This document shows positions 26,188 to 35,412 of a stretch of 64,000 nt of DNA, in pieces. The first letter of the stretch is position 1; the number at the start of each line of letters is the position of its first letter. The notes beneath the pieces are model-generated. The model worked only from the letters and a program-made list of their open reading frames with translations. It was not told the DNA's origin and did no database searches. Both the position numbers and the translations under genes were made by a program. The stretch is from Rhizobium phaseoli (GTDB lineage: Bacteria > Pseudomonadota > Alphaproteobacteria > Rhizobiales > Rhizobiaceae): NCBI RefSeq assembly GCF_010668805.1, contig NZ_WUFT01000020.1, positions 48,558-112,557 of the forward strand, written 5' to 3'.

Positions 26188-27192
26188 TCACCTCGCAAAC
26201 ATGGCGCAATCGCAGGGATGGTCGATCAGCTTCTGAAGCTCGTCGTCGAGATGCATGACGGTGATCGACGCGCCCGCCATTTCCAGCGACGTGCAATAAT
26301 TGCCGACGAGCGCCGTATGAATGACAAGCCCGGCTTCATCGAGCCGCGCCTTGACCCGCCGCATCATGATGTAGAGCTCCATCATCGGCGTCGAGCCCAG
26401 CGAGTTGACGAGCACGGCGACGCGATCGCCCCGCTCTGCCTTCATCTCCCGGAGGATGCGGTCCATCAGTTCGTCGGTCACCGCGTCGGCCGTCTTCAAC
26501 GGCTCGCGGGCAACACCGGGTTCGCCGTGAATGCCCATGCCGATCTCCATCTCCTCCTCGCCGATCAGGAAGTTCGGCTTCAAAGTCTGCGGCAGCGAAC
26601 AGGGCGCGAGCGCCACGCCCATCGTATAGGTGCGCGCATTGGCGTGGCGCGCGGCGCGCTCGACCTCGTCGAAAGAATAGAGAAGATCGCAGGCAGCACC
26701 GGCGGCCTTGAAGATGAAGACGTTGCCGGCAACGCCGCGCCGCTTCTCCTTCTGATCGGCAGGGGCGGAGGCGACATCGTCGGTGGTCAAGACGGTGCGC
26801 ACCTCGATCTCGTCGAGCGCCAGCATTTCCGCCGCCATGTCGAAATTCATCACGTCGCCGGCATAATTGCCGTACATGAATAGCACGCCGGTGCCACCGT
26901 CGACGGCTTTGGCGCAGGCGATGATCGGATCGGGCGGCGGCGAGGCGAAGACATTGCCGATCGCCGCGGCATCCGCCAGCCCCTTGCCGACATAGCCGAG
27001 AAATGTCGGTTCGTGCCCGGATCCGCCGCCGATCACCAGCCCGACCTTGCCCTTGCGTGGCCCGTTTCTGGCAATGATCGCGCGTGGCATGTCGTCCACG
27101 GCAAAGAGATGCCGGGGATGAGCTGCGAGGACGCCCTGCAGCATTTCATCGACGGCATCCGCGCCTGCATTGATAAGCTTTTTCGTCTTCAC
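26188..27192 (-). CDS. dhaK: DhaK-type ketose kinase, substrate-binding subunit
   Basis: A 334-residue protein. The start is GTG 27192, which follows GGGAGGATCGGC and gives VKTKKLINAGADAVDEML; longer frames upstream are unrelated to the family. The substrate-binding landmarks are GLVIGGGSGHEP, GNYAGDVMNFDMA and GMGIHGEPG, which holds the His that covalently binds the ketose carbonyl. DhaK with DhaL phosphorylates short ketoses; L-erythrulose kinases also belong to this family. Its place at the 3' end of the apiose operon suggests a four- or three-carbon ketose from that pathway, but this is not proven. Confidence 0.85.
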   Translation of the reverse strand: MKTKKLINAGADAVDEMLQGVLAAHPRHLFAVDDMPRAIIARNGPRKGKVGLVIGGGSGHEPTFLGYVGKGLADAAAIGNVFASPPPDPIIACAKAVDGGTGVLFMYGNYAGDVMNFDMAAEMLALDEIEVRTVLTTDDVASAPADQKEKRRGVAGNVFIFKAAGAACDLLYSFDEVERAARHANARTYTMGVALAPCSLPQTLKPNFLIGEEEMEIGMGIHGEPGVAREPLKTADAVTDELMDRILREMKAERGDRVAVLVNSLGSTPMMELYIMMRRVKARLDEAGLVIHTALVGNYCTSLEMAGASITVMHLDDELQKLIDHPCDCAMFAR

Positions 27193-27247
27193 GCCGATCC
27201 TCCCAGAACGAGCTCCGACTGCATAGATGCGGCTGGCGCGCGGGACG

Positions 27248-29092
27248 TCAATCCGCGAGCGGCAAGACCGCAGTGGCGAATGGTGTGAGCCGCACCTCTT
27301 TGGCCAATGCGCCGCCGTCAACCCGTCGCTCTTCGCCGGTCAGATTGACCACGTAGATCTTGGCGCCGCCGGCATCCCGCGCCATGAAAGACAGCACCTG
27401 GGAGGGCGAAGACGAAACGCATTCCTGCCAGGACGCGCCGGCGAGTGCCGACAAAGTCTGCACCGTATTGAAGAGCGGCCGCCGCCCGCCTCGTTCGGTC
27501 GGTTCATCAGGGCCGGCAATCAGGCCGAACGGGCCGGTCAGTGCCGAAAGCGTCAGGCATTCGAGACCGGCATCCAGCACCCGGATCGCGTAGCCGAGCG
27601 CAAAGGCCTCGGCGAAACCCCCGTTATGACGCGGGTCGCGATTGGCCATCGGAATGCGCCCGCCGGCCGGATTGTCCATGGTGCGGCTGCCATAAGGGTT
27701 CTGTCGCATCGGGATCGTCGACGGGCCGATGCGATAGGGCTTGTCGCCGTAGATCGCGCGGACGGATCGAGTGATGAAGGGCAGCGCTTCCAATGTCTGC
27801 ATGACGCTGAGATCGTCGGCCGCATGCACGATCGGATTGGTGCAATGGCTGACGAAGTCGATCTCGCCTGATGGTACGCGCTTGCGGTTGAGTTCGGTGA
27901 AATAGCTCAGCATGCCGCCACCGATGCGTATGCCCGGGAACGCGGCGCGGGCCGCGGCATAGATCTCTTCGAGGGGAGGGCAGTCCGGCCATTTGCTGCC
28001 GGGCGGCGTCGACTGCCGATCGATGGAAGGCGAGATCAGGATCGCATCCGGCCGGAAGTCCGCGCGCTGCATCTGGCGGGCTATCTCGGCCGCCTCGCTT
28101 GCTGGTGACGACTTGCAGGCAAGCGCAATCTCCAGCGTCGTGCGGCCGCGATGGGCGGCGGCGATCGCAGCAAATTTCTGCAGCGCTTCGGCGCCATGTC
28201 CGGCGTTCGGATCGAAATGGAAGAGCAGTTCGCGAGGCGCGATCTCCGACAGCAGCGACCGCGCCGAGAGCGTTGCATCGGCCTCCTCCTGCGTAACAAC
28301 CACGCCGATATCGGGCATGCTGCCCGTTTGTGTTCCGAGTTCGAGCCTTATGACACCGCTCGACGCCGCGGCTGAAAGCGCTGCGGAACGGCTGGTGTCC
28401 CTGATCACGAGCGACGTCTTCTGCCGAACCGGTTGATTGGCGGGAATTTTGTAAGGCCAGGGCAGGGCAAGCGGCCTGACATAGGTCTTATAGGAGGCAT
28501 CGGACCAGTTCCTCTGATCCTCCATTTCGAAGGTGTCGCCTTCCATCCGGCATTCCGCCGTCACATCAGGCATGACCTCATGGGAAATGGCGCGCATATC
28601 CTTGAACGGCTGCCAGGGCTCGATGACATCGGGAAAGCGTGTCTCGACGATCCGGCCGTCGACATGTTCGACCCTCGCCGCTGAACCGGCCACGCCGACG
28701 ATCGGGTGCAGGATGCAGAAGCCGCAGCGATTGGTCTCGAAGCCGGTCTCGGAGACGGCTTCGGCCTCGAAATCGAGCCGGTCCGGATATCCCCGGATGC
28801 GGACGTCGATGACGAGCTTCGTTCCATCCAGTCCCTCGCAACGCGCCCGATAAGCAATGTCGAAACGGTCGTCACCCTGCTCGATTCGGAGATCGGCGAT
28901 CTCGGGGCTGTAGGTGCCCCAGTCCCGGTCGCGAACGAGGTAGGAAATCGCCCGCAGCGCCTCGATCCCCTGGTAGCGGATCGTACGGAGGTTGCCGTCG
29001 GCGAGATCGGCAGTCAGCTTTCCGGCCGTCAGGCGAACCGGCGGCGTTTCCACAGCATAGGTGCCGTAAAGCTGGAAGGCATCGGCCGTCAT
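27248..29092 (-). CDS. apnL: D-apionate lactonase
   Basis: A 614-residue protein with no membrane segment or signal peptide. I recognise it as the large lactonase of oxidative D-apiose pathways, which opens D-apionolactone to D-apionate. The N-terminal half (to about 250) is a beta-rich domain (LTADLADGNLRTIRYQGIEALRAISYLV). The C-terminal half looks like a glycosidase-style TIM barrel (IRIGGGMLSYFTELNRKRVPSGEIDFVSHCTNPIVHAADD). The start overlaps the apsD stop (ATGA). Assignment rests on family memory plus the surrounding apiose genes; the catalytic residues are not known to me. Confidence 0.72.
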   Translation of the reverse strand: MTADAFQLYGTYAVETPPVRLTAGKLTADLADGNLRTIRYQGIEALRAISYLVRDRDWGTYSPEIADLRIEQGDDRFDIAYRARCEGLDGTKLVIDVRIRGYPDRLDFEAEAVSETGFETNRCGFCILHPIVGVAGSAARVEHVDGRIVETRFPDVIEPWQPFKDMRAISHEVMPDVTAECRMEGDTFEMEDQRNWSDASYKTYVRPLALPWPYKIPANQPVRQKTSLVIRDTSRSAALSAAASSGVIRLELGTQTGSMPDIGVVVTQEEADATLSARSLLSEIAPRELLFHFDPNAGHGAEALQKFAAIAAAHRGRTTLEIALACKSSPASEAAEIARQMQRADFRPDAILISPSIDRQSTPPGSKWPDCPPLEEIYAAARAAFPGIRIGGGMLSYFTELNRKRVPSGEIDFVSHCTNPIVHAADDLSVMQTLEALPFITRSVRAIYGDKPYRIGPSTIPMRQNPYGSRTMDNPAGGRIPMANRDPRHNGGFAEAFALGYAIRVLDAGLECLTLSALTGPFGLIAGPDEPTERGGRRPLFNTVQTLSALAGASWQECVSSSPSQVLSFMARDAGGAKIYVVNLTGEERRVDGGALAKEVRLTPFATAVLPLAD

Positions 29093-30123
29093 CGCAGCAT
29101 CGCCCCGACATCGATCGTCTGCCCCTTGGAAGCACTGTTATAGGCGGCCTCGACAAGGGCGAAGGTCTTCAGATTGTCGGGCCCCGACGTCGAGTGCTCG
29201 GCGCCGCGCTTGAGCTGATCGACCCAATGCTGCTGGATCGCATAGACGCTCTCCTGGACATTGTGCCAGGGCCGAGAGGCCCAGGACAGCAGCTTTGGCG
29301 AGACATCCGTTCTCGTGGTGCCCTTGGCGTTGGTGATTTCGAGGCCGTAACCCTGGCTCAGGCGGATCGTGCCTTCGGCGCCGTCGAGTTCGATCAGCGT
29401 CTCGGGGAACGGTTCTTTGGAAAGCTTGGTGGCGTAGCTGACGTCGACGACCGAGGTGGCGCCGTTCTCGTGATCAAGCAGAATGGTCGCGACATCCTCG
29501 CCTTTGATTTTTGGATTGACCCGCCTGGTGCGGGCGGTGAGCGAGCTGACGTCGCCGAGAATATAGCGGGCGATATCGAGCGTATGGATGCCGAGATCTT
29601 CGATGATGAAGCGCTCGCCTTCGGCGAGATAGGGCTGGCCAGAGAAGACGTCGTAGCCCGAGCGGAAGGAAAAGCGGCCCCAGAAGGGCGTGCCGATCGC
29701 GCCGGTGTCGAGCGCCGTGCGGACCGCCTGGATCGGCGTCTGCCAGCGAAAATTCTCGTGCACCATCAGGGCGACGCCGGCCTCGCGGCAGGCCTCGACC
29801 ATCGCCTTCGCATCCGACAGCGTCTTGGCGAAGGGCTTCTGGCAGATGGCCGGCACTTTATTTCGAGCCGCCATTTCCACCAGCGCGCGATGGCTCTGCA
29901 CGGTGGTGGCGATATCGACGAAATCGAAGCCGCCATCGGCAAACAGGGCCTCGGCATCGCTGTAGCGGCGCGCGATGCCGAACTGGTCGCCGACGATGTC
30001 AAGCCGCTCCGGATCGCGGTCGCAGATCGCGACGATCTCAGCACCCTCGACATCGTTCCAGGCATGCATCTGGTTGATCGCAAAGAAGCCGCAGCCGATC
30101 AACGCACCTCTCAATTCGGTCAT
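29089..30123 (-). CDS. apsD: D-apiose dehydrogenase (Gfo/Idh/MocA family)
   Basis: A 344-residue oxidoreductase with an N-terminal Rossmann fold (LIGCGFFAINQMHAW, ending in EIVAICDRDPERL) and the GFO/IDH/MocA signature AICQKPFAKTLSDAKAMVEACREAGV, whose EKP-like lysine is catalytic. The C-terminal domain carries DLGIHTLDIARYILG. In the oxidative apiose pathway this enzyme oxidises D-apiose to D-apionolactone with NAD. It overlaps the lactonase gene that follows and lies just after the transporter permease gene, so import and first oxidation are on one transcript. Confidence 0.78.
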   Translation of the reverse strand: MTELRGALIGCGFFAINQMHAWNDVEGAEIVAICDRDPERLDIVGDQFGIARRYSDAEALFADGGFDFVDIATTVQSHRALVEMAARNKVPAICQKPFAKTLSDAKAMVEACREAGVALMVHENFRWQTPIQAVRTALDTGAIGTPFWGRFSFRSGYDVFSGQPYLAEGERFIIEDLGIHTLDIARYILGDVSSLTARTRRVNPKIKGEDVATILLDHENGATSVVDVSYATKLSKEPFPETLIELDGAEGTIRLSQGYGLEITNAKGTTRTDVSPKLLSWASRPWHNVQESVYAIQQHWVDQLKRGAEHSTSGPDNLKTFALVEAAYNSASKGQTIDVGAMLR

Positions 30124-30124
30124 G

Positions 30125-31189
30125 TCAACCTGCCTTTGCCATCTGCATGAGGGTGACGCGCTGCTGCAGGCGGCGCTGCGCCTGGTCGACGACCACGGCG
30201 ATGATGATGACGAGGCCCTTGATAACCATTTGCCAGAAGGAGGAAACGCCCATCATGACAAGCCCGTCCGAAAGGATGCCGATGACGAAGGCGCCGATGA
30301 TCGTGCCGCCGATCGTGCCGCGGCCGCCCGACATCGAGGTGCCGCCGAGAACGGCTGCCGCGATCGCATTGAGCTCGAAGCTTTCGCCGGTGGCCGGATG
30401 GGCGGCCATCAGCTCGGAGGAGATGACGACGCCGACGATGGCGGCACAAAGGCCGGAGAACATGTAGACTGAGATTTTCACGACATCGACGCGGATGCCG
30501 GACATGCGTGCTGCCCGCTCATTGCCGCCGACGGCGAAGATATGGCGGCCGATCGGCGTCGATCGGGCAACATAGGCGGCCGCGAGCGCCAGCACGATCA
30601 GGATCCAGATCGACACCGGCAGGCCGAGAATGCGTCCGGCTCCGAAGAAATCGAAGCCGGTGGTGGCATATTCGGGCCGGCCGACGAGGTTCGGAAAAGT
30701 CTGGCCATCCGAAGACAACAGGGCCAGCCCGCGGGCGACATAGAGCGTGCCGAGGGTGGCGATGAACGGCGCGACGTTGAGCTTGGTGATCAGCAATCCG
30801 TTGATGAGGCCGATCAGCAGGCCGATCGACAGCGTGATCAGCACGATCTCGAAGAGGTTGAAATAGATGGTGTAGCCGATCGGCAGTTCGACGCCGTAAA
30901 GGATCAGCCCGCCGGCGACCATGCCGCACAGCCCGACGATCGAGCCGACCGAGAGATCGATGCCCCCGGTGATGATGACGAAGGTCATGCCCATCGCCAG
31001 GAAGGCGTTCAGCGCCACATGTTTCGACATCAGGATCATGTTCGCCGTCGAGGTGAAGTTCGGCGCGAAGATCGCAAAGAAGATGATGACGGCGAAAAGC
31101 GCGATGAAGGTCCTGAGCTTCATCAGCGTCAGAAGCGCGGAGCCGTTGGCGCCTTTCGGCGCAAGAGTGGTAGACGTAGCCGCCATCAT
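30125..31189 (-). CDS. Sugar ABC transporter permease (RbsC/XylH type), likely for D-apiose
   Basis: A 354-residue integral membrane protein with about ten hydrophobic helices, beginning LMKLRTFIALFAVIIFFAIFAP. It contains the family motif GMTFVIITGGIDLSVGSIVGLCGMVAG and the ABC-contact loop near SGIRVDVVKISVYMFSGLCAAIVG, then GGTSMSGGRGTIGGTIIGAFVIGIL. Two adjacent ATGs (31189, 31186) could start it; the first overlaps the ATPase stop. It is a single permease that would homodimerise, as is usual in this class. The apiose assignment comes from the operon. Confidence 0.88.
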   Translation of the reverse strand: MMAATSTTLAPKGANGSALLTLMKLRTFIALFAVIIFFAIFAPNFTSTANMILMSKHVALNAFLAMGMTFVIITGGIDLSVGSIVGLCGMVAGGLILYGVELPIGYTIYFNLFEIVLITLSIGLLIGLINGLLITKLNVAPFIATLGTLYVARGLALLSSDGQTFPNLVGRPEYATTGFDFFGAGRILGLPVSIWILIVLALAAAYVARSTPIGRHIFAVGGNERAARMSGIRVDVVKISVYMFSGLCAAIVGVVISSELMAAHPATGESFELNAIAAAVLGGTSMSGGRGTIGGTIIGAFVIGILSDGLVMMGVSSFWQMVIKGLVIIIAVVVDQAQRRLQQRVTLMQMAKAG

Positions 31190-32736
31190 GACGCGAGTTT
31201 CCCTTGATGTCCGTGTCCCTTGGCCGAAGCCGCGATGATCGCTTCCTCCGTCGCCTCGTCCCGGTCGAAGACAGCGACCAGTTGGCCGTTGCTCAACACC
31301 GCGATGCGATCGGATAGCGCCATGACCTCTTCGAGGTCGGAGGTCGAAAATAAAATTGCGAGCCCGTTTGCCGCCAGCCGGCGCATGGTGCGGAAGACGT
31401 CAGCCTTGGCGCCGACATCGATGCCGCGGCTCGGCTCGTCCATCAGCAAAACCTTTGGGTTGGTCATCAGCGCCTTACCGATGACGACCTTCTGCTGATT
31501 GCCGCCGGACATCGAGGTGACCTCGAAATCCGGGTTGGGCGCCTTGATCGAGAGATCGCGGATCGCCTCGCGAATGGCATCCTTCTCGGCGCTACGATCG
31601 ATATGGAAGAGCCGGGTGAAGCGGGAAAGGCTCGCCAGCGTCAGGTTGGAGGCGATGGAAAGCACCTGCACCAACCCCTCTCGCTGCCGGTCTTCCGGGA
31701 TGAGCGCAAGGCCGCGGCGGATGCGCCGCGTGGTGTCACGAGCGCGCACTTCCTTGCCGTCGATGAAGATCTTGCCGGTCGAATGCGTGTGGCGCCCGAT
31801 CACGCATTCGAAAAATTCGCTGCGTCCCGCGCCCATCAGGCCGTAGATGCCGAGGATCTCACCTGCCTTGACCGACAGGGAGACATCGTTGACCGCAAGC
31901 CCGCCCGTCGGCCTGGGCAGGCTGATGTTTTCGGCGCGGAAGACTTCTTCGCCAACGGAATGAGTGACCGATTTGGCAAAATCCTTTGCGTCCGAGCCGA
32001 TCATCGAGCGCACGATCCAGCGCGTATCGATGTCGCGGACCATGGCATGACCGGTGATCTGGCCGTCGCGCAGCACGGTGATGAAGTCGCCGATCCGCAT
32101 CAGCTCTTCCAGCCGGTGCGAGATATAGACGATGGCCACACCCTGCGCCTTCAGCTCGGCGATCACCTTGAACAGGATCTCGACTTCGGCCGCCGACAGC
32201 GCCGAGGTCGGCTCGTCCATGATCAGGATGCGGGCATTCAGAGACATCGCCTTGGCGATCTCGACGAGCTGCTGCTGGCCGATCGGCAGATCCTCGACCA
32301 TCGTGCCGGCATCGATGCCGGCATCGAGACGCCGCAGAAATTCATTGGCTTTCTCGACCTGCGCCTTGTGATCGATGCCGAGTAGGCCGCGAGTGATCTC
32401 GCGCCGGGCAAAAATGTTTTCGGCGACCGACATGTTGGCGAAGAGATTGAGCTCCTGGAAGATCATGCCGATGCCGTTGGCCTGCGCATCGGCCGGACTG
32501 TCGAAGGAGACAGGCTTGCCGTCCAGGATGATACGGCCGAGCGTCGGGCGCTCGACGCCGGCGATGATCTTCATCAGCGTCGATTTGCCGGCGCCGTTTT
32601 CGCCGACCAGAACATTCACTGCGCCGCGGCGCAGCTCCAGATTGGCGCGCTTGACGGCCACGATGCCCGAATAGACCTTCGACACATCGTCGAGGCGCAG
32701 GATGATATCGTCCTCTTGTGCCTCTGCCGCCGTCAT
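31186..32736 (-). CDS. Sugar ABC transporter ATPase, two nucleotide-binding domains (RbsA type)
   Basis: A 516-residue ATPase. Domain 1 has Walker A GENGAGKSTLMK, signature region LPIGQQQLVEIAKAM and Walker B ILIMDEPTSALS. Domain 2 has the degenerate Walker A GLMGAGRSEFFE, the signature MSGGNQQKVVIGKAL and Walker B VLLMDEPSRGID. This asymmetry is normal for the carbohydrate CUT2 class. It overlaps the DUF2291 gene upstream and the permease downstream by four bases each, so the four are tightly co-translated. It powers uptake of the sugar bound by the protein encoded at 33451. Confidence 0.92.
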   Translation of the reverse strand: MTAAEAQEDDIILRLDDVSKVYSGIVAVKRANLELRRGAVNVLVGENGAGKSTLMKIIAGVERPTLGRIILDGKPVSFDSPADAQANGIGMIFQELNLFANMSVAENIFARREITRGLLGIDHKAQVEKANEFLRRLDAGIDAGTMVEDLPIGQQQLVEIAKAMSLNARILIMDEPTSALSAAEVEILFKVIAELKAQGVAIVYISHRLEELMRIGDFITVLRDGQITGHAMVRDIDTRWIVRSMIGSDAKDFAKSVTHSVGEEVFRAENISLPRPTGGLAVNDVSLSVKAGEILGIYGLMGAGRSEFFECVIGRHTHSTGKIFIDGKEVRARDTTRRIRRGLALIPEDRQREGLVQVLSIASNLTLASLSRFTRLFHIDRSAEKDAIREAIRDLSIKAPNPDFEVTSMSGGNQQKVVIGKALMTNPKVLLMDEPSRGIDVGAKADVFRTMRRLAANGLAILFSTSDLEEVMALSDRIAVLSNGQLVAVFDRDEATEEAIIAASAKGHGHQGKLAS

Positions 32737-33377
32737 GAGCCCACCTTCAGTTCAGAAGGTGTCACGAGCGGAAGCTCGCCGCTTTTCGGCAACGCAAAGG
32801 CGCCGATCACCATCACCGTCTTGCCGACCAAGCCGTCGCGCGGGACGGAAGACAGAATGGCCGTATTGGCCTTCTCGTTGAAGGCCTTGCCGAACTGCGC
32901 CCATTCGATCTGGTTCTTGAACTCGTTGAAATTGACGAACTCCAGCGTGTCGCGCAGTGCGGTGCCGCGCAGCGCCGGTCCGATCTGCACCTTCGCATCG
33001 GCCTTGCCGTCACCATCGGCGTCGACATCGAGTGTTGCCGCGCGCGAGGCCGTATCGGCGGCGACGACCTTGCCGGTAATCTTCACCGCATAGGTCCATG
33101 GCGAGCTGCTCTGCTTGCGCGGATTACCGAATTTTTCGCCGGCGGTATCGGGGCTCGTGGCAACGAGCTGCATGACGTCCTTCAGCTCGCCGGCGCGTTT
33201 TTCGAAATAGGGCACGACCTCAGGCTGCCAGATCGCCTCGACCTTCGCATTCGGGTCGAAGGCCGTCTTCGCCGCTGCCGCAGCCTTCTCCTCAGCGGTC
33301 GGCGTCTTGATGATCTTGCAACCGGGCAGGGCCGCCGCCACGACGGCGGCAAGCAGAGCGCCCTTCATTCTCAACAT
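32733..33377 (-). CDS. DUF2291-family lipoprotein of the sugar ABC transporter operon
   Basis: A 214-residue protein from ATG 33377 (GAGG upstream). The lipobox LPGC near residue 20 predicts a lipid-anchored periplasmic protein. Visible later are an EAIWQPEVVPYFEKRAGELKDV segment and several beta-rich stretches (VDADGDGKADAKVQIGPALRGTALRDTLEFVNFNEF). Members of DUF2291 occur next to CUT2 sugar transporters, but no function has been defined to my knowledge. It lies between the binding protein and ATPase genes and overlaps the latter, so it may be a transporter accessory or a second ligand-binding component. Confidence 0.75.
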   Translation of the reverse strand: MLRMKGALLAAVVAAALPGCKIIKTPTAEEKAAAAAKTAFDPNAKVEAIWQPEVVPYFEKRAGELKDVMQLVATSPDTAGEKFGNPRKQSSSPWTYAVKITGKVVAADTASRAATLDVDADGDGKADAKVQIGPALRGTALRDTLEFVNFNEFKNQIEWAQFGKAFNEKANTAILSSVPRDGLVGKTVMVIGAFALPKSGELPLVTPSELKVGS

Positions 33378-33450
33378 GCGGGTGAACCTCGACGTCTTGC
33401 AAAATGCATTGCGGAGGGCGCAACGCTGCACCCTCCGCAATTGGTGCTGA

Positions 33451-34392
33451 TCAGTTCGTCAGGGCGAAGGTTTCAAGCTTGCCGGAATTGTCGGCGTTGA
33501 TGAGAACACAATCCATCAACTGCTTCTCTTCTTTCGGGGTCGTCTTGTTTTTGATGTAGGCGTCGGCCTGTTCGACCGCCAGCTGAGCCTGCGCATAGGC
33601 GGGCTGCAGCACGGTCGCCTTGATGCCGCCCGACTTGATCGAGTCGCGCACGTCGTTGGAACCGTCGAAGCCGACGACGATCACGTCTTTGCGGCCGGCA
33701 GCCTGCAGGGCTGCGATGGCACCCATGGCCATGGTGTCGTTACCGGAGATGACGCCCTTGATATCGGGATTTGCCTGAAGGATGGTTTCCATCTTCGAAT
33801 AAGCTTCCGTCTGGCTCCAGTTGGCCGACTGTTTGGCGACCGACTTCAGCTCCGGATAGTCGTCGATGACGTCGTGATAACCCTGCGAGCGGATGCCGGC
33901 ATTGGTGTCGGACTCCTTGCCCACCAGCTCGACGTAATTGCCCTTCTCGCCCATCAGCTTGACGAATTCCTGCGCCCCGAGCTGGGCACCCTGATAGTTG
34001 TTCGAAACAATCTGGGCGACTGCAACGCCTGTCGCGTTGATTTCGCGGTCGATCAGGAAGGATGGGATGCCGGCATCCTTGGCCTTCTTGACGGCAGCGA
34101 CGGAGGCGTCCGCGCCGGCATTGTCGAGGATGATCGCCTTGGCGCCACGCCCGATCGCCGTATCGATCATTTCCGACTGCTTGTTGGCGTCATCGTCATG
34201 CGTCATGACGAGAGTTTCGTAGCCGAGTTCCTTCGCCTTGGCTTCGGCGCCGACGGCTTCAGCCTTGAAGAAGGGGTTGTCATGCGCCGGCGTGATGATG
34301 GCGATGAGATCGGCTGCGAAAACCGGCATGGCAGTTCCAAGCGCCAGCGCGCCGGCAAAAGCTGCAAGTGTTAGTCTGCGCGTCAGTTTCAT
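33451..34392 (-). CDS. Periplasmic sugar-binding protein of the (apiose) ABC transporter
   Basis: A 313-residue type I periplasmic binding protein. The signal peptide MKLTRRLTLAAFAGALALGTAMPVFA is followed by the two-lobed PBP fold: IIPAHDNPFF-like start, IILDNAGADASVAAVKKAKDAGIPSFLIDREI, ETLLVG-type turn at GNYVELVGKESDTNAGIRSQGY, and VISGNDTMAMGAIAALQAAG. D-apiose-binding proteins of this class feed the apiose pathway. It is the first gene of the transporter operon and is separated from apnO by a 115-base gap with short repeats. Confidence 0.88.
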   Translation of the reverse strand: MKLTRRLTLAAFAGALALGTAMPVFAADLIAIITPAHDNPFFKAEAVGAEAKAKELGYETLVMTHDDDANKQSEMIDTAIGRGAKAIILDNAGADASVAAVKKAKDAGIPSFLIDREINATGVAVAQIVSNNYQGAQLGAQEFVKLMGEKGNYVELVGKESDTNAGIRSQGYHDVIDDYPELKSVAKQSANWSQTEAYSKMETILQANPDIKGVISGNDTMAMGAIAALQAAGRKDVIVVGFDGSNDVRDSIKSGGIKATVLQPAYAQAQLAVEQADAYIKNKTTPKEEKQLMDCVLINADNSGKLETFALTN

Positions 34393-34426
34393 TCTTTCCT
34401 CCCGTTGTGAATGAAGCCCCGTTTTC

Positions 34427-34500
34427 CCGGAGCGGTTACTCCGTCTCCCCGGAGCGTTGCCCCGTCTCCGGAGCGGTAGAGGGGGAGGGCTTGCCTCCCC
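34427..34500. repeat. Short direct repeats and hairpin between apnO and the binding-protein gene
   Basis: CCGGAGCG occurs three times (34427, 34449, 34468) at intervals of 22 and 19 bases. Next to them, GGGGAGG and CCTCCCC form a hairpin at about 34482-34500, just past the apnO stop. The repeats may be regulator half-sites for the transporter operon; the hairpin may act as a weak terminator. Neither is certain. Confidence 0.4.
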
Positions 34501-34507
34501 AGCCGGT

Positions 34508-35335
34508 TCAGGTGATGCGCCGGATGCTTTCGGCGATCTCCTGCGGTTCGAATACTTTCTTCCAGTCGTCGCGCATCAGCGCCGGAATGCCGAACTCGAT
34601 CGCCTTGTTGCAGGCATCCGAGAACACGCCGTCGACTTCCTTGAAGATGACCGCGCCGAGCACGTTCATATGGCCGAGCAGGAAATCACGGGCGGCTTGT
34701 TCAGGCACGCCACGCGCAACGCATTCATCCATCGCTTGGCGCATGACGACGAGTAGCGATGCGCAGACGGTTTCGGAAAGGCCAGGTTCGAGCATGGCGA
34801 GCTGATCGACCGTAACCCGGTGTGAGCGCATGACCGGCGCCCAGATGAGCTTGGCGATTTCCTCGCCGAGCGCATAGGCGCTGTCGGGACCCTGCATCAG
34901 CGCCGAGACGATGTGCTGCTTGGCGAATAGGCCGCCGAAGTGATCCTTCTTGGCCTGCATATCCGTCTCGTCGTTGAAGATCGGCGGGTGGCAGGGATGG
35001 GTGACGAAATAGGTGAGGTCATCACGCTTCGGCAGGTGGCCGGCAAAGGGGGCGGCGGCATCGAGAGCGACCACCATGGTCCCCGAAGCGAGCTTGTCGA
35101 CGATTCCAGCCGCGACCTTGCCGATCGCCGTATCCGGCACCGCGAGGATGACCACGTCTGCGCCGTCGAGTGCGGCATCAACCGGCACGCAATCGAAGCC
35201 GAGATCATTCTTCAGACGCGCTTTGCCCGCATCGCTTACCTCGACATGGCGCACGTCGAAGCGTGAGCCCTTGAGATTTTTGGCAAGCCGATATCCCATT
35301 TTGCCGCCGGCGCCGAAGAGAGCAATCTTGGTCAT
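34508..35335 (-). CDS. apnO: D-apionate oxidoisomerase
   Basis: A 275-residue NAD-binding enzyme of the 6-phosphogluconate dehydrogenase / ketol-acid reductoisomerase superfamily. The N-terminus ALFGAGGKMGYRLAKNL is the dinucleotide site, followed by VVILAVPDTAIG and THPCHPPIFNDETDMQ. The C-terminal part is helical. In the apiose pathway this enzyme oxidises D-apionate and migrates the hydroxymethyl group to give 3-oxo-isoapionate. Its position directly upstream of the transporter operon and just after the isomerase-kinase operon supports this over a generic gluconate dehydrogenase. Confidence 0.75.
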   Translation of the reverse strand: MTKIALFGAGGKMGYRLAKNLKGSRFDVRHVEVSDAGKARLKNDLGFDCVPVDAALDGADVVILAVPDTAIGKVAAGIVDKLASGTMVVALDAAAPFAGHLPKRDDLTYFVTHPCHPPIFNDETDMQAKKDHFGGLFAKQHIVSALMQGPDSAYALGEEIAKLIWAPVMRSHRVTVDQLAMLEPGLSETVCASLLVVMRQAMDECVARGVPEQAARDFLLGHMNVLGAVIFKEVDGVFSDACNKAIEFGIPALMRDDWKKVFEPQEIAESIRRIT

Positions 35336-35372
35336 GTTTTCCTCACTATTTCAGTCGCGATAGGATCATACA

Positions 35373-35386
35373 CTGGTATGATGAGT
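35373..35386. promoter_or_regulatory. Candidate GntR operator upstream of apnO
   Basis: CTGGTATGATGAGT, 38 bases upstream of the apnO start, matches the motif at 39312 in 13 of 14 positions. It is likely a binding site for the GntR regulator encoded at 39417. Confidence 0.5.
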
Positions 35387-35412
35387 CAATCACTATATCA
35401 CCAGGAATCTTG

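Noticed and set aside
34427..34500. Confident terminator after apnO
   Set aside because: A GGGGAGG/CCTCCCC hairpin exists but no T-run follows on the minus strand, so it is listed only as a repeat/hairpin.
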